DNA from: Chloroflexota bacterium
GTDB taxonomy: Bacteria > Chloroflexota > Limnocylindria > Limnocylindrales > CSP1-4
Direction of reading: 5' to 3'
NCBI GenBank assembly: GCA_016781485.1
Contig: JADDQH010000010.1
Span: forward strand, 1-52,757
Length of the DNA stretch: 52,757 bases
A model generated the notes under the pieces. The model worked only from the letters and a program-made list of their open reading frames with translations, had not been told where the DNA came from and did not search any database. This document shows, piece by piece, positions 8,308 to 18,860 of this stretch. How positions within the stretch are numbered: the first letter of the stretch is position 1; each line of letters starts with the position of its first letter. Made by a program: the position numbers and the translations under genes.

Positions 8308-10019
8308 GCGAGCGGCAGGGCGATCGCGATCGGCGCGATCCGCGAGCCGAGGGCGACGAACGCATGATCGACCGCGAGCGCGAGTCCTGGCGTCGCGGGG
8401 CCAGAGCGAAGGCTGTCGCGGAGCAACCCGAACGACGACGGGCGTTCCGCACGACGAGCGATATCGACGTCGCGGACGTGTATACGGCGGCGGACATCGC
8501 TGATCTCGTGCCGTCGCGTGACCTCGGCTTCCCCGGTGAGTTCCCCTTCACCCGCGGCGTCCAGCCGACGATGTACCGGGGCCGCCTCTGGACCATGCGC
8601 CAGTACGCCGGCTTCTCGACCGCAAGCGAGACGAATCGCCGGTTCCGATACCTGCTCGAGCATGGCCAGACGGGGCTCTCCGTCGCCTTCGACCTGCCGA
8701 CCCAGATGGGCTACGACCCGGACGCGCCGGAGGCCGCCGGGGAGGTCGGACGCGTCGGTGTTCCCATCAGCTCGCTCGCCGACATGGAGGTGCTCCTCGA
8801 AGGCCTCCCCCTCGGCGAGGTCAGCACGTCGATGACGATCAACGCGACAGCCTCGATCCTGCTCGCCTTCTACGTCGCCGCGGCGGACCGCCGGGGTGTG
8901 CCTCGCGCGCGTCTCAGCGGCACCGTGCAGAACGACATCCTGAAGGAGTACATCGCGCGGGGGACGTATATCTACCCCACCGACTCCTCGATGCGCCTCG
9001 TCACCGACATCTTCGAGTTCTGCGCCCGGGACCTCCCGCGCTGGAACACGATTTCGATCTCGGGGTACCACATGCGGGAGGCGGGGGCGACCGCTGCACA
9101 GGAGCTCGCCTTCACCCTCGCAGACGCCATCGCCTACGTCGAGGCCGCTCGTTCTCGCGGCCTTGACGTCGACGCGTTCGGAGGGAGGCTGAGCTTCTTC
9201 TTCGCCGCGTGGAGCGAGCTTTTCGAGGAGGTCGCGAAGTTCCGCGCGGCGCGCCGGATGTGGGCGCGCATCATGCGGGAGCGGTTCGCCGCGCGCGAGG
9301 ACCGCTCGATGATGTGCCGGTTCCACGTCCAGACGGCGGGGAGCAGCCTGACGGCGCAGTCGATCGGCAACAACGTGGTTCGCACCACGGTCCAGGCCCT
9401 CGCCGCCGTTCTGGGAGGGACCCAGAGCCTGCACACGAATGCGCGTGACGAGGCGCTCGCCCTCCCGACCGAGGAGTCGGCGCGTCTGGCGCTCCGGACC
9501 CAGCAGATCATCGCGTACGAGTCGGGCGTAGCGGATACTCCCGACCCGTTGGCGGGCAGCTACTTCGTCGAGTCGCTGACCAATGAGCTCGAAGCGGCGG
9601 CGCAGAGCTACCTGGACGAGATCGAGGAGATGGGGGGAGCGCTTGCCGCGATCGAGTCGGGGTACCAGCAGCGCCAGATCCAGGACGCGGCGTACCGCGT
9701 CCAGCGGGAAGTGGAGGCGGGGGAGAGGATCGTGGTTGGGGTCAACAAGCACGTGGACGAGGCGAAGGAGTCGCCGGAGATCCAGCGCATCCATCCGGGG
9801 GCCGAGCAAGAGGTGCTCGAAAGCGTTCGGCGGGTACGGGCCGAGCGCGACCCGCGTGCGTGGGAGGCGGCGCTGACGCGGTTGGAGGACTGCGCGCGTG
9901 GGTCCGACAACCTCCTTCCCGCGATCATCGAGGCGGTCGAGGCGTACGCAACGCTGGGCGAGATCAGCGACCGGCTGCGTGGCACGTGGGGCGAGCACCG
10001 CGAGCTGCTCACGGTCTGA
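8304..10019 (+). CDS. Methylmalonyl-CoA mutase, large (catalytic) subunit without B12 domain
   Basis: A 571-residue TIM-barrel mutase chain converting (R)-methylmalonyl-CoA to succinyl-CoA by radical rearrangement. Typical blocks are [67 protein letters not shown] and [17 protein letters not shown]. The protein ends where fused enzymes would continue into the cobalamin-binding DxHxxG domain, so it is the separate-subunit form (as in archaea and many Chloroflexota). The matching small subunit is not in this window. ATGA overlap couples it to the biotin carrier gene. Confidence 0.93.
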   Translation: MSERQGDRDRRDPRAEGDERMIDRERESWRRGARAKAVAEQPERRRAFRTTSDIDVADVYTAADIADLVPSRDLGFPGEFPFTRGVQPTMYRGRLWTMRQYAGFSTASETNRRFRYLLEHGQTGLSVAFDLPTQMGYDPDAPEAAGEVGRVGVPISSLADMEVLLEGLPLGEVSTSMTINATASILLAFYVAAADRRGVPRARLSGTVQNDILKEYIARGTYIYPTDSSMRLVTDIFEFCARDLPRWNTISISGYHMREAGATAAQELAFTLADAIAYVEAARSRGLDVDAFGGRLSFFFAAWSELFEEVAKFRAARRMWARIMRERFAAREDRSMMCRFHVQTAGSSLTAQSIGNNVVRTTVQALAAVLGGTQSLHTNARDEALALPTEESARLALRTQQIIAYESGVADTPDPLAGSYFVESLTNELEAAAQSYLDEIEEMGGALAAIESGYQQRQIQDAAYRVQREVEAGERIVVGVNKHVDEAKESPEIQRIHPGAEQEVLESVRRVRAERDPRAWEAALTRLEDCARGSDNLLPAIIEAVEAYATLGEISDRLRGTWGEHRELLTV

Positions 10020-10023
10020 CGAG

Positions 10024-10515
10024 ATGACGGATCCGACGCGGCCCGCAGATCCTCAGCGCGTTCCGCCGGACCTCGTCGGCCAGCTGCGCCTCGGGCGCGT
10101 CCATCACGTCGCGGTCGTCGTGCGGGATCTCGAACGGGCCCTCGTCTTCTACCGAGACCGCCTCGGCCTACCCGTCGAACTCATCCTTCCGATCGAATCT
10201 GATCGCGTCCGGATCGCCTTCCTATCGGTGCGTGAGAGCAAGGTCGAGCTCGTCGAGCCCACCGACGAGACGACCGGCGTCGCCCGCTTCCTCGCGTCAC
10301 GGGGCGAGGGATTCCACCACGTCTGCTTCGAGGTCCCGGATCTCGCCGCGGCGCTCGACCGGCTCGCCGGGGAGGGGGTGGAACTGATCGACGGAGTCCC
10401 TCGCCGCGGCGCCGAAGGGCCGGTCGCGTTCATCCACCCCCGAAGCTGCCACGGCGTGCTCGTCGAGCTCATCGAAGCGGACGGCGGGCCATCCTGGGAC
10501 GTGCTCGGCTACTGA
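10024..10515 (+). CDS. mce: Methylmalonyl-CoA epimerase (VOC/glyoxalase fold)
   Basis: A 163-residue metal-dependent epimerase interconverting (S)- and (R)-methylmalonyl-CoA, linking the carboxylase and the mutase. Two betaalphabetabetabeta modules are visible: the first opens VHHVAVVVRDLERALVFYRD and the second EGFHHVCFEVPDLAAALDRL. The metal-ligand positions are the His of VHHVAVV, the His of FHHVCFEV and the Glu near the end (GVLVELIE), as usual for the family. An ATG at 10024, four bases after the mutase stop region, fits better than longer in-frame starts inside the mutase gene. Confidence 0.92.
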   Translation: MTDPTRPADPQRVPPDLVGQLRLGRVHHVAVVVRDLERALVFYRDRLGLPVELILPIESDRVRIAFLSVRESKVELVEPTDETTGVARFLASRGEGFHHVCFEVPDLAAALDRLAGEGVELIDGVPRRGAEGPVAFIHPRSCHGVLVELIEADGGPSWDVLGY

Positions 10516-10685
10516 GGACGTCGCGTCGAGCGGGGGGAGGTGCATGTACAGCAGCGCCGAATGGATCCGAACTTGGACCGTGTCCGTCACGGATCGGCCG
10601 CTGCTGCTGCCCTGATCCGCGCCGTGCGCGCTGACGGCGGACCGCAGGGCGTCGCGGCTCCGCGTGACCCCAGCGGCGCGCCACT

Positions 10686-10701
10686 GTCTTTGCGCAAAGA
10701 C
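10686..10701. repeat. Palindrome copy 3 (candidate parS), between convergent genes
   Basis: GTCTTTGCGCAAAGAC, the exact 16-bp core palindrome, lies just beyond the 3' ends of mce (+) and sucD (-). Position between two gene ends makes a promoter operator unlikely. Confidence 0.75.
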
Positions 10702-10713
10702 GCCCTTCCGCGT

Positions 10714-11601
10714 TCAGCTCGGCCTGACGCCCGCCTCCTCGAGCAGCTGCGGGATCTCAGTGGGCGAGTTCGCGACCCGGATGCCGGCTGCCTGAAGCGC
10801 AGCCACCTTGCTGGCCGCCGTGCCACGGCCTCCGCTGATGATCGCGCCGGCGTGGCCCATGCGCTTCCCCTCCGGAGCCGTCCGACCGGCGATGAACGCG
10901 ACGACCGGCTTCTCGCGCAGGTTCTCCGCGGCCCACCCTGCCGCCGTCTCCTCGGCCTCGCCACCGATCTCCCCGATGAGCACGACGGCCTCGGTTTGGG
11001 GATCCGCCGCGAACAGGGAGAGGATGTCGACGAACGTGCTCCCGATGATCGGGTCACCGCCGATCCCGACGCAGGTCGACTGGCCGATCCCCGCGTCGGT
11101 CATCGCCTGGACGACCTCGTACGTAAGGGTCCCCGACCGGCTCACGAGTCCCACGCGTCCCTCGTGGTGGATGTTCCCGGGGATGATCCCCACCTTCGCT
11201 CGACCAGGGGAGGTGGCACCGGGGCAGTTCGGCCCGATGAGACGAGCACCCGACGCCTCGACGACCGGCACGACCTTGAGCATGTCGAGCGCGGGGATCC
11301 CCTCCGTGATGCAGAACACCGTGCCGATCCCGGCACCCACGGCTTCCACGATGGCGTCCGGAGCCGCTGGTGCGGGGACGTAGATCACGCTGGTGTTCGC
11401 GCCCGTCTCGCGCACCGCCTCCTCGCACGTGTCGAAGACCGGGACGCTGCCGTCAACCGCGGATACGCCACCCCTGCCGGGAGTGACTCCTGCGACGACG
11501 CGGGTCCCGTAGGCCAGCATCTGGCGCGCGTGAAACTCCCCCTCGCGACCGGTGATCCCCTGCACGAGGAGCCGGGTCTCGGTGCCGACGAGGACGCTCA
11601 C
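10714..11601 (-). CDS. sucD: Succinyl-CoA synthetase (ADP-forming) alpha subunit
   Basis: A 295-residue alpha chain that binds CoA and carries the phosphohistidine. The CoA-binding Rossmann domain holds [16 protein letters not shown] and GVTPGRGG, the central region has [17 protein letters not shown], and the active-site His is in MGHAGAII (about residue 250). It overlaps sucC by four bases at a GTGA-type junction and follows it on the minus strand. It links the mutase product succinyl-CoA to succinate with substrate-level phosphorylation, and serves the TCA cycle. Confidence 0.95.
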   Translation of the reverse strand: MSVLVGTETRLLVQGITGREGEFHARQMLAYGTRVVAGVTPGRGGVSAVDGSVPVFDTCEEAVRETGANTSVIYVPAPAAPDAIVEAVGAGIGTVFCITEGIPALDMLKVVPVVEASGARLIGPNCPGATSPGRAKVGIIPGNIHHEGRVGLVSRSGTLTYEVVQAMTDAGIGQSTCVGIGGDPIIGSTFVDILSLFAADPQTEAVVLIGEIGGEAEETAAGWAAENLREKPVVAFIAGRTAPEGKRMGHAGAIISGGRGTAASKVAALQAAGIRVANSPTEIPQLLEEAGVRPS

Positions 11602-12779
11602 CCGGCAGCCCCGCCCCGGCTCGCCGCCGCGACTGCCTTCTGCGCTGCCTCGTCGAGGCTGGTCGCCGTCTCGAAGGCCGCCGCCCTGAGGATGTCGCCG
11701 GCCTCCTCCGCGTTGGTGCCGACGATGCGAACCACCATCGGCACGTCACGGGTCTGCTCCGACCGCGCCTCCACCAGTCCCCGGGCGACTTCGTCGCCCC
11801 GCGTGATGCCACCGAAGATATTGACGAGGATCGCGCGCACCTTCGGATCCGCGAGGATCAGGCGCATCGCCGCGGAGACCTTGTCCGCGCGCGCGCCGCC
11901 GCCGATGTCGAGGAAGTTCGCCGGCTCGCCCCCGGCCCGTTTGACCAGATCCATCGTCGTCATCGCCAGGCCCGCGCCGTTCACCATGCACCCGATCGAC
12001 CCGTCCAAGCGGATGAAGCTGATCCCCTGTTCCCGTGCCTCCCGGTCGGCCGGATCCTCTTCGTCGGGGTCGCGCAGTGCCTCGAGGTCGGGGTGCCGGA
12101 AGAGTGCGGAATCGTCGATCGTCACCTTGGCGTCGAGGCACTGGAGGGAAAGCGCGCCACTCCCATCACCGGCCGTACGGACGAGTGCAAGCGGGTTCAC
12201 CTCGACCAGGTCGGCATCGTTCGAGACGAGCGCTCGATAGACGCCGACAGCGATCGATGCGGCTGTCCGGAGGTGCTCCCGCCCGACCCCCATCCGGAGG
12301 ACGAGCTGCCGGGCCTGATAGTCGAGGAGCCCGAGGTGGGGGTGGGCGTGGACCCGCACGATCGCTCCTGGCCGTTCCCGGGCGACCTCCTCGATCTCGA
12401 CGCCTCCCTCCCCGGATCCCATCAGCAGCACCCGGCGGCTCGAGCGGTCGAGCACCGCCCCCAGGTAGTACTCGGCAGCGATGTCGGCGGCCGGCGCGAT
12501 GAGGACGCGGCGCACCGGGAGTCCCTTGATCGTCATCGCGAGGATCGCCTCGCCGACCTGCTCCGCCTCGTCCTCGGTGCCGGCAAGCTTCACGCCGCCT
12601 GCCTTGCCGCGCCCGCCGACGAGGACCTGGGCCTTGATGACGACTCGCTCGGCGCCTGCGGCAAGGTACCGAGCCGCGGCATCGCGGACCTCCGCTGGCG
12701 TGGACGCCACGGACCAGTCCGGGACCGGCAGGCCGGCGGAGCGAAGGAGATCCTTGGCCTCTGCCTCGTGGAGCTTCAT
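11598..12779 (-). CDS. sucC: Succinyl-CoA synthetase (ADP-forming) beta subunit
   Basis: A 393-residue ATP-grasp beta chain. It starts [20 protein letters not shown], has the grasp-domain [18 protein letters not shown], the metal/nucleotide region VEVNPLAL near residue 195 and [16 protein letters not shown] in the C-terminal domain, with [15 protein letters not shown] near the end. Length is normal for the family (about 390). The ATG overlaps the stop of an upstream receiver-domain gene (ATGA), and its own stop overlaps sucD, giving a three-gene coupled unit. Confidence 0.95.
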   Translation of the reverse strand: MKLHEAEAKDLLRSAGLPVPDWSVASTPAEVRDAAARYLAAGAERVVIKAQVLVGGRGKAGGVKLAGTEDEAEQVGEAILAMTIKGLPVRRVLIAPAADIAAEYYLGAVLDRSSRRVLLMGSGEGGVEIEEVARERPGAIVRVHAHPHLGLLDYQARQLVLRMGVGREHLRTAASIAVGVYRALVSNDADLVEVNPLALVRTAGDGSGALSLQCLDAKVTIDDSALFRHPDLEALRDPDEEDPADREAREQGISFIRLDGSIGCMVNGAGLAMTTMDLVKRAGGEPANFLDIGGGARADKVSAAMRLILADPKVRAILVNIFGGITRGDEVARGLVEARSEQTRDVPMVVRIVGTNAEEAGDILRAAAFETATSLDEAAQKAVAAASRGGAAG

Positions 12780-13180
12780 CGCTCCGGTTCGGCACGCGTG
12801 GGAGCGCGCCGCAGCTCGATCAACGAGCGGACCTCTTCGGCGAACGTCCGGACCTCGATCGGCTTGGCGATGTAGGCGTCACAGCCAGCCTCGAACGCGG
12901 CGTCAGGGTCTGCGAGGAGTGCGCTCGCGGTCAACGCCGCGACTGGCATCGAGGCCATCCGCGGGTCGGCGCGCAGCTCACGAACGATGTCGAGACCGTT
13001 CCCGTCCGGCAGGCGGAGATCCATGAGCACGGCAGACCAGTCGCGTTCCGGGAGCCGCTCGCGAGCTTCAGCCGCCGTGCGCGCGACCGTCGTCTCGAAT
13101 CCCGCCTGCCTCAAGACCGTCTCGGCGAGTCGCAAGTTCAGTTCGTTGTCGTCCACGATGAGGACAGGGTTCCCGGCCAA
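12776..13180 (-). CDS. Single-domain response regulator coupled to sucCD
   Basis: A 134-residue CheY-like receiver without an output domain. Acidic residues are at D10/D11 (LIVDDNE), the phospho-acceptor Asp is about residue 54 ([10 protein letters not shown]), Thr about 84 (ALTASAL) and the conserved Lys about 106 (IAKPIE). It is of the type often paired with hybrid kinases. I chose a TTG at 13180 because AAGGGG lies six bases ahead; longer in-frame starts add unrelated residues. Its stop overlaps the sucC start. No histidine kinase is nearby, so its partner is unknown. Confidence 0.85.
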   Translation of the reverse strand: MAGNPVLIVDDNELNLRLAETVLRQAGFETTVARTAAEARERLPERDWSAVLMDLRLPDGNGLDIVRELRADPRMASMPVAALTASALLADPDAAFEAGCDAYIAKPIEVRTFAEEVRSLIELRRAPTRAEPER

Positions 13181-13260
13181 TCCCGACCCCTTAACGGACC
13201 GCGTCGCGACCAGCGTGGTCGGACCCTGGGAGCGGTCGGAAGGATACCGCAGGGTGCCGG

Positions 13261-13266
13261 TAGAAT
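13261..13266 (+). promoter_or_regulatory. Probable -10 box ahead of sdhCDAB
   Basis: TAGAAT at 13261-13266, in the context GCCGGTAGAAT, which recurs just ahead of the RNase P RNA gene. No good -35 is seen at 16-18 bp. It would leave a leader of about 160 bases before sdhC; I found no riboswitch in that leader. TATCCT on the opposite strand (13246-13241) could be the divergent -10 for the response regulator-sucCD unit. Confidence 0.35.
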
Positions 13267-13431
13267 GGCGGACGTGCGGGTGATCCGGCGACGGGTAGGC
13301 CCGTGTCAAGGGAGGGGACGTACCGGCGACGCCGACGACAGTAGGGCGAACCCGTCGTGCCCTCCGCTCCAGCCCTCCTCCAGCGCTTCCCGCGTCTGGC
13401 GAGCGGGGGCGACGCGCACCGGGAGGTCCTG

Positions 13432-13821
13432 ATGAACGTGCTCCGCTACCGCGGCCGGGAGGGGATGGTGGCGTGGGCGTTCCATCGGATCAGTGGCGTC
13501 GGCATCTTCCTGTTCGTCGTGCTCCACGTCATCGACATCTACCTCGTCGGCGGTGACCCGCGGGCATACAACGAGCTGCTCGCGTTCTACGCCAGCGTCC
13601 CGGGACGGTTCCTCGAGGTGCTCCTGGGCGCGGCGCTCCTGTACCACGCCCTCAACGGCATGCGCATCATCATCATCGACCTCTGGCCGACCATGACCGC
13701 GTACCACCGACAGATCTGGTGGGCGAGCTGGGTCATCTTCGTGGCCGTGGGGGTGCCCGGCGCCGCGATCATCCTGCGCCCGATCTGGCTCCCGATCCTC
13801 CGGGGCATCGGGGTCGCATGA
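13432..13821 (+). CDS. sdhC: Succinate dehydrogenase cytochrome b subunit SdhC
   Basis: A 129-residue membrane anchor with three hydrophobic helices. The signature AFHRISGVGIFLFVVLHVID is near residues 15-35, and YHALNGMRIIIIDLWP near 70-85; histidines in the first two helices are candidate haem b ligands. The ATG at 13432 has GGGAGG seven bases ahead; a GTG at 13357 would add 25 unlike residues. It overlaps sdhD by ATGA. It anchors SdhAB and passes electrons to quinone. Confidence 0.9.
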   Translation: MNVLRYRGREGMVAWAFHRISGVGIFLFVVLHVIDIYLVGGDPRAYNELLAFYASVPGRFLEVLLGAALLYHALNGMRIIIIDLWPTMTAYHRQIWWASWVIFVAVGVPGAAIILRPIWLPILRGIGVA

Positions 13822-14222
13822 TCCGCGTGTCGCCGCGCTCCAGCGGGCGCGTCCGGCCGAGCGGCAGCGGCCTGGAGGTCGCGGTCTGGTACGTGATGCG
13901 CTTGACCGGCGTCGGGCTGTTCGTGCTCGCGCTGGCGCACTTCAGCATCCTCCACTTCGTATTCGACCCAGCCGAGCAGACAGCGGAGTTCATCGCGACG
14001 CAGCGCTGGAACCAGCTCATCTGGCGCGCGCTCGACTGGCTGTTGCTGATGATGGTCCTGTTCCATGGGTTCCTCGGGATGCGCATCGTCGTCGTGGACT
14101 ACGTCCGTGGTGGCACCGCGCGGCTGTTGACGCTCTCGTTCCTGTACATGCTCGCGGTGCTCCTGTTCGTCCTGGGCACGGTCGTCATCGTGACGCTGCC
14201 CATGCCGGGCTCCGCCCGATGA
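13818..14222 (+). CDS. sdhD: Succinate dehydrogenase membrane anchor subunit SdhD
   Basis: A 134-residue protein with three predicted membrane helices (about residues 22-50, 65-90 and 100-128). Conserved-looking blocks are VWYVMRLTGVGLFVLALAHF, LHFV and FHGFLGMRIVVVDY; the histidines of ALAHFSILH and FHGF are probable haem or quinone-site residues. The start overlaps the sdhC stop (ATGA). The order sdhC-D-A-B is the usual one. Confidence 0.87.
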   Translation: MIRVSPRSSGRVRPSGSGLEVAVWYVMRLTGVGLFVLALAHFSILHFVFDPAEQTAEFIATQRWNQLIWRALDWLLLMMVLFHGFLGMRIVVVDYVRGGTARLLTLSFLYMLAVLLFVLGTVVIVTLPMPGSAR

Positions 14223-14259
14223 GGCGGGGGCGGGTGACGCCGGAGTCGAGGCAGCACGC

Positions 14260-16002
<1,743 letters not shown>

Positions 16003-16050
16003 TCAAGAGGTCAGGCCCGAGGTCTGACGGAGCCGAGACAGGCGGAGAAC

Positions 16051-16749
16051 ATGCAGGTCGACCTACGGATCCTTCGCTACGACCCTGAGCGGGACAAGAA
16101 GCCGCACTGGGAGCGCTACCGCGTCGAGTCAGGCCCGATGGACCGCGTGCTCGACCTGCTGCACACCGTCAAGTGGGAGCAGGACGGTTCGCTGACCTTC
16201 CGGCGTTCCTGTGCTCACGGCGTGTGCGGGTCGGACGCGATGTTGATCAATGGCCGCAACAGGCTCGCCTGCAAGATCCGCGTGGACCAGCTCGGGCGCA
16301 AGGTCTCCGTTGCGCCGCTGCCCGGCCTCCCCGTGGTGAAGGACCTCGTGGTGGACATGGAGGACTTCTTCGCGAAGTATCGAAGCGTCGAGCCGTTCCT
16401 CATCAATGACTCGCCGGCCCCACCGCGGGAGCGGCTGCAGTCGCAGGAGGATCGGGAGCGCTACGACGACACGACCAAGTGCATCCTGTGCGCCGCCTGC
16501 ACGAGCTCTTGCCCCTCGTTCTGGGCGCAGAAGAGCTATGTGGGCCCGGCGGCGATCGTGAACGCCCACCGCTTCATCTTCGACTCGCGCGACGAAGGCG
16601 CCGACGAGCGGCTCGAGATCCTCGCCGACGCCGACGGCGTGTGGCGGTGCAGGACGATCTTCAACTGCTCGGACGCCTGTCCGCGCGGGATCAACATCAC
16701 GAAGGCCATCCTCGAGGTCTCCAGCGCGATCGTGGAGCGACGCGTCTGA
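16051..16749 (+). CDS. sdhB: Succinate dehydrogenase iron-sulfur subunit
   Basis: A 232-residue protein carrying three clusters between SdhA and the membrane anchor. The ferredoxin-like [2Fe-2S] motif is CAHGVCGSDAM with a later Cys in NRLACK, the [4Fe-4S] motif is CILCAACTSSCP near residues 148-159, and the [3Fe-4S] motif is CRTIFNCSDACPRGI near the end. The stop TGA is overlapped by the CTG that I take as start of the next gene. Confidence 0.96.
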   Translation: MQVDLRILRYDPERDKKPHWERYRVESGPMDRVLDLLHTVKWEQDGSLTFRRSCAHGVCGSDAMLINGRNRLACKIRVDQLGRKVSVAPLPGLPVVKDLVVDMEDFFAKYRSVEPFLINDSPAPPRERLQSQEDRERYDDTTKCILCAACTSSCPSFWAQKSYVGPAAIVNAHRFIFDSRDEGADERLEILADADGVWRCRTIFNCSDACPRGINITKAILEVSSAIVERRV

Positions 16750-18164
16750 CCGACGCGGTACAGCAACCGCTCCGCCTCGAGGGGGTCGGCCCCGGCAACG
16801 AGGTCGCGGGCGAGGCCGAGGTCGCGCGGAAAGGCGACCGTGCAGCCGACGCGACTGCTCTTCGGCTCCTCATCCGCGCCGACGGCGCCGCGCGCGGGAA
16901 CCCGGGTCCGGCCGCCGCTGGCGCCGTCCTGATCGACACGTCGCGCCCGAGAGCGGACGACCCGGACGCACCGCCCCTGGCGGTCGTCTCGCGGCCGCTG
17001 GGCGTCGCCACCAACAATGTCGCGGAGTACACGGCCGTCCTCCTCGCCCTCGAGAAGGCGGAGCGGCTCGGGGCAGAAGAGGTCGAGCTCGTGCTCGACT
17101 CGCTGCTGGTCGTGGAGCAGCTATCGGGACGCTGGAAGGTGAAGGAGCCGCGGCTCCGGGTGCTTCGCGACGAAGTGCTCATTCGGCTGTCCCGTTTTCG
17201 GGCCTGGACGATCCGACACGAGCCACGGGTCATGAACCGCGCTGCCGACGCCCTTGCGAACCTGGCCCTCGACGATCCGGCGGCTGCGGATGCCGTTGAG
17301 GCGGTCCGACGGCCGACCCTCGCCGACCGCCCGCTCCAGGCCCGCGAGTTCTACTCTGAAGGCGGGCTCAACATCGAGACGTACGACGCGCGGCACGAGG
17401 GCATCCCGGGGGGCGACGACGTCGGGTTCTACGTTCGCGCCGCTCGAGAGGTCGGTGGTCCGATCCTCGAGCTCGGCGTCGGGACGGGCCGTGTCGCGCT
17501 CGAGCTCGCGCAGGCCGGTTTCAACGTCGTCGGGCTCGATCGATCGGCCGCCATGCTGGCGATCGCGGAGAAGAAGCGCGAGCGCCTCTCTTCGCCTGTC
17601 GCCGCGCGCCTGCGCTGGATCGAGGGCGACATGGCTGGCTTCGAGGCCGGAGACCGGTTTTCACTCGTCATCGCGCCGTTCCGCTCGTTCATGTCGCTCA
17701 CGACGCCGAGTGGTCAGCGCCAGGCGCTCGAGAGCGTGCATCGGCATCTCCGGCCGGGTGGCGTATTGATCGTCCAGCTGTTCGATCCACTCCTCGAGCT
17801 GCTCGCTCCCGGATCCCACCCGGGTCCTGCTCGCGGCAGCGTGTCTCACCCCGCGACCGGGAACGAGGTCGCGGTGCGCGTGGTCGAGCGTGTCAACGAC
17901 CCGCTGGCGCAGCTGCTTCGCGAGCGCTGGCACTTCACCGAGACCGAGCGATCGGGGAGGGTGGTCAGGGAAGAGGAGGAGATCCTGACGCTGCGGTGGA
18001 CCTACCGTTACGAGATGCGGTACCTCCTGGAGCTCGCGGGGTTCGAACGGCTCGAGGAGTACTCGGACTTCGCGGGTTCGCCGCCGGCGTACGGGAAGGA
18101 ACAGGTGTGGGTCGCGCGGCGCGGGTCAGCCAAGCGAGACGAACGCCTGTTCGAAAAGGGCTAG
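16746..18164 (+). CDS. RNase HI-like domain fused to a SAM-dependent methyltransferase
   Basis: A 472-residue fusion. Residues about 35-170 are an RNase HI domain of the Rv2228c/reverse-transcriptase-like class: RADGAARGNPGPAAAGAVL, NNVAEYTAVLLALE, LDSLLVVEQLSGRWKVKEP and NRAADALANLALD supply the D, E, D, D catalytic set. Residues about 205-460 are a class I methyltransferase with motif I ILELGVGTGRVALELA and the later LRPGGVLIVQLFDP. There is no ATG, GTG or TTG between the sdhB stop and the RNase H core. A CTG at 16746 overlaps the sdhB stop as CTGA and has GGAG eight bases ahead. GTG at 16647 would overlap sdhB by 103 bases. Substrate of the methyltransferase is unknown. Confidence 0.85.
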   Translation: MTDAVQQPLRLEGVGPGNEVAGEAEVARKGDRAADATALRLLIRADGAARGNPGPAAAGAVLIDTSRPRADDPDAPPLAVVSRPLGVATNNVAEYTAVLLALEKAERLGAEEVELVLDSLLVVEQLSGRWKVKEPRLRVLRDEVLIRLSRFRAWTIRHEPRVMNRAADALANLALDDPAAADAVEAVRRPTLADRPLQAREFYSEGGLNIETYDARHEGIPGGDDVGFYVRAAREVGGPILELGVGTGRVALELAQAGFNVVGLDRSAAMLAIAEKKRERLSSPVAARLRWIEGDMAGFEAGDRFSLVIAPFRSFMSLTTPSGQRQALESVHRHLRPGGVLIVQLFDPLLELLAPGSHPGPARGSVSHPATGNEVAVRVVERVNDPLAQLLRERWHFTETERSGRVVREEEEILTLRWTYRYEMRYLLELAGFERLEEYSDFAGSPPAYGKEQVWVARRGSAKRDERLFEKG

Positions 18165-18194
18165 GCGAAAGTGACAGGCGCCGGTAGAATCGGT

Positions 18195-18559
18195 GAGCCA
18201 GCGAGGCGATCGGACGGTCGCGTGCGGCGCCGGGATACCCGGATCCGCACGAGGAAAGTCCGAGCTCCCCGACGCAGGGTAGCGGGTAACACCCGTCCGC
18301 CGCGAGGCGAGGACCAGTGCCACAGAGACGAGTCGAGCCGGTCGACGCTGTCGGTCGGGTCGGGTGAAACGGGCAAACTCTACCCGGAGCAAGGCCAAAT
18401 AGGAGGGCGCCAGGGGCTTCGGTCTCTGGCAGGGGCGCGTCGCCCCGCCCTCGGGTCGGCCGCTAGAGACGGCGGGCAACCGCCGCCGTAGATGGATGAC
18501 CGTCGCCGCGAGTCACTCGCGGGACAGAACTCGGCTTATAGATCGCCTCGCTGGCGCTC
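18195..18559 (+). ncRNA. rnpB: RNase P RNA (bacterial class A-like)
   Basis: The 365-base region has the conserved pieces of RNase P RNA in order: GAGGAAAGTCCGAGCTCC near the 5' end, GGGTGAAACGGGCAAACTCT, a GGCCAAATAGGAGGG segment, AGATGGATGACCGTC and the 3' ACAGAACTCGGCTTATAGA. The two ends pair as the P1 helix: 18195-18211 with 18541-18557 and the following bases, with a small bulge. It processes pre-tRNA 5' ends. A TAGAAT box at 18185-18190 lies directly upstream. Confidence 0.96.
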
Positions 18560-18614
18560 CGTCTCGATCCCCCGCCCCGACCCACCGCCGCTGGGGCTTG
18601 GACGACGGTCTGGA

Positions 18615-18860
18615 TCAGTCCTCGTCTGCGCGGAAGATCTTCAGCGCCTGGCAGTCGTCGCAGATCGAGCGCGCCGAGGCTAGGTCGCCGAGCGGCACGG
18701 GGGCTGCGCGGTCGGGGTACAGGCACGAGGCATCGTAGCGGGGCACCGGCTTCGCGCTGACCAGCGTGAGGCGGCGGTACGTGCAGCGGCGGAGATGCGT
18801 TCGCGCCGGCTGCTCGTCACCGCCCGGGCGCGGGCGGGTGAGCGCGTTCTGCAGGGCCAA
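18615..18860 (-). CDS. Small Cys-containing hypothetical protein
   Basis: An 81-residue protein on the minus strand between rnpB and mraZ, from a TTG preceded by GAGG at 11 bases. It contains Cys in RRCTYRRLTLVS and in RYDASCLYPDRAAPVPLGDL, then a C-terminal ICDDCQALKIF, so it could bind a metal with four cysteines. There is no signal peptide or membrane helix. The regular composition and acidic end (FRADED) argue for a real gene. I do not recognise the family. Confidence 0.55.
   Translation of the reverse strand: MALQNALTRPRPGGDEQPARTHLRRCTYRRLTLVSAKPVPRYDASCLYPDRAAPVPLGDLASARSICDDCQALKIFRADED

Noticed and set aside
7101-9998. Very long open frame on the minus strand (965 codons) opposite the carboxylase and mutase genes
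   Set aside because: It is the antisense shadow of well-conserved plus-strand genes in GC-rich DNA; its translation is Arg/Pro/Asp-rich and has no domain.
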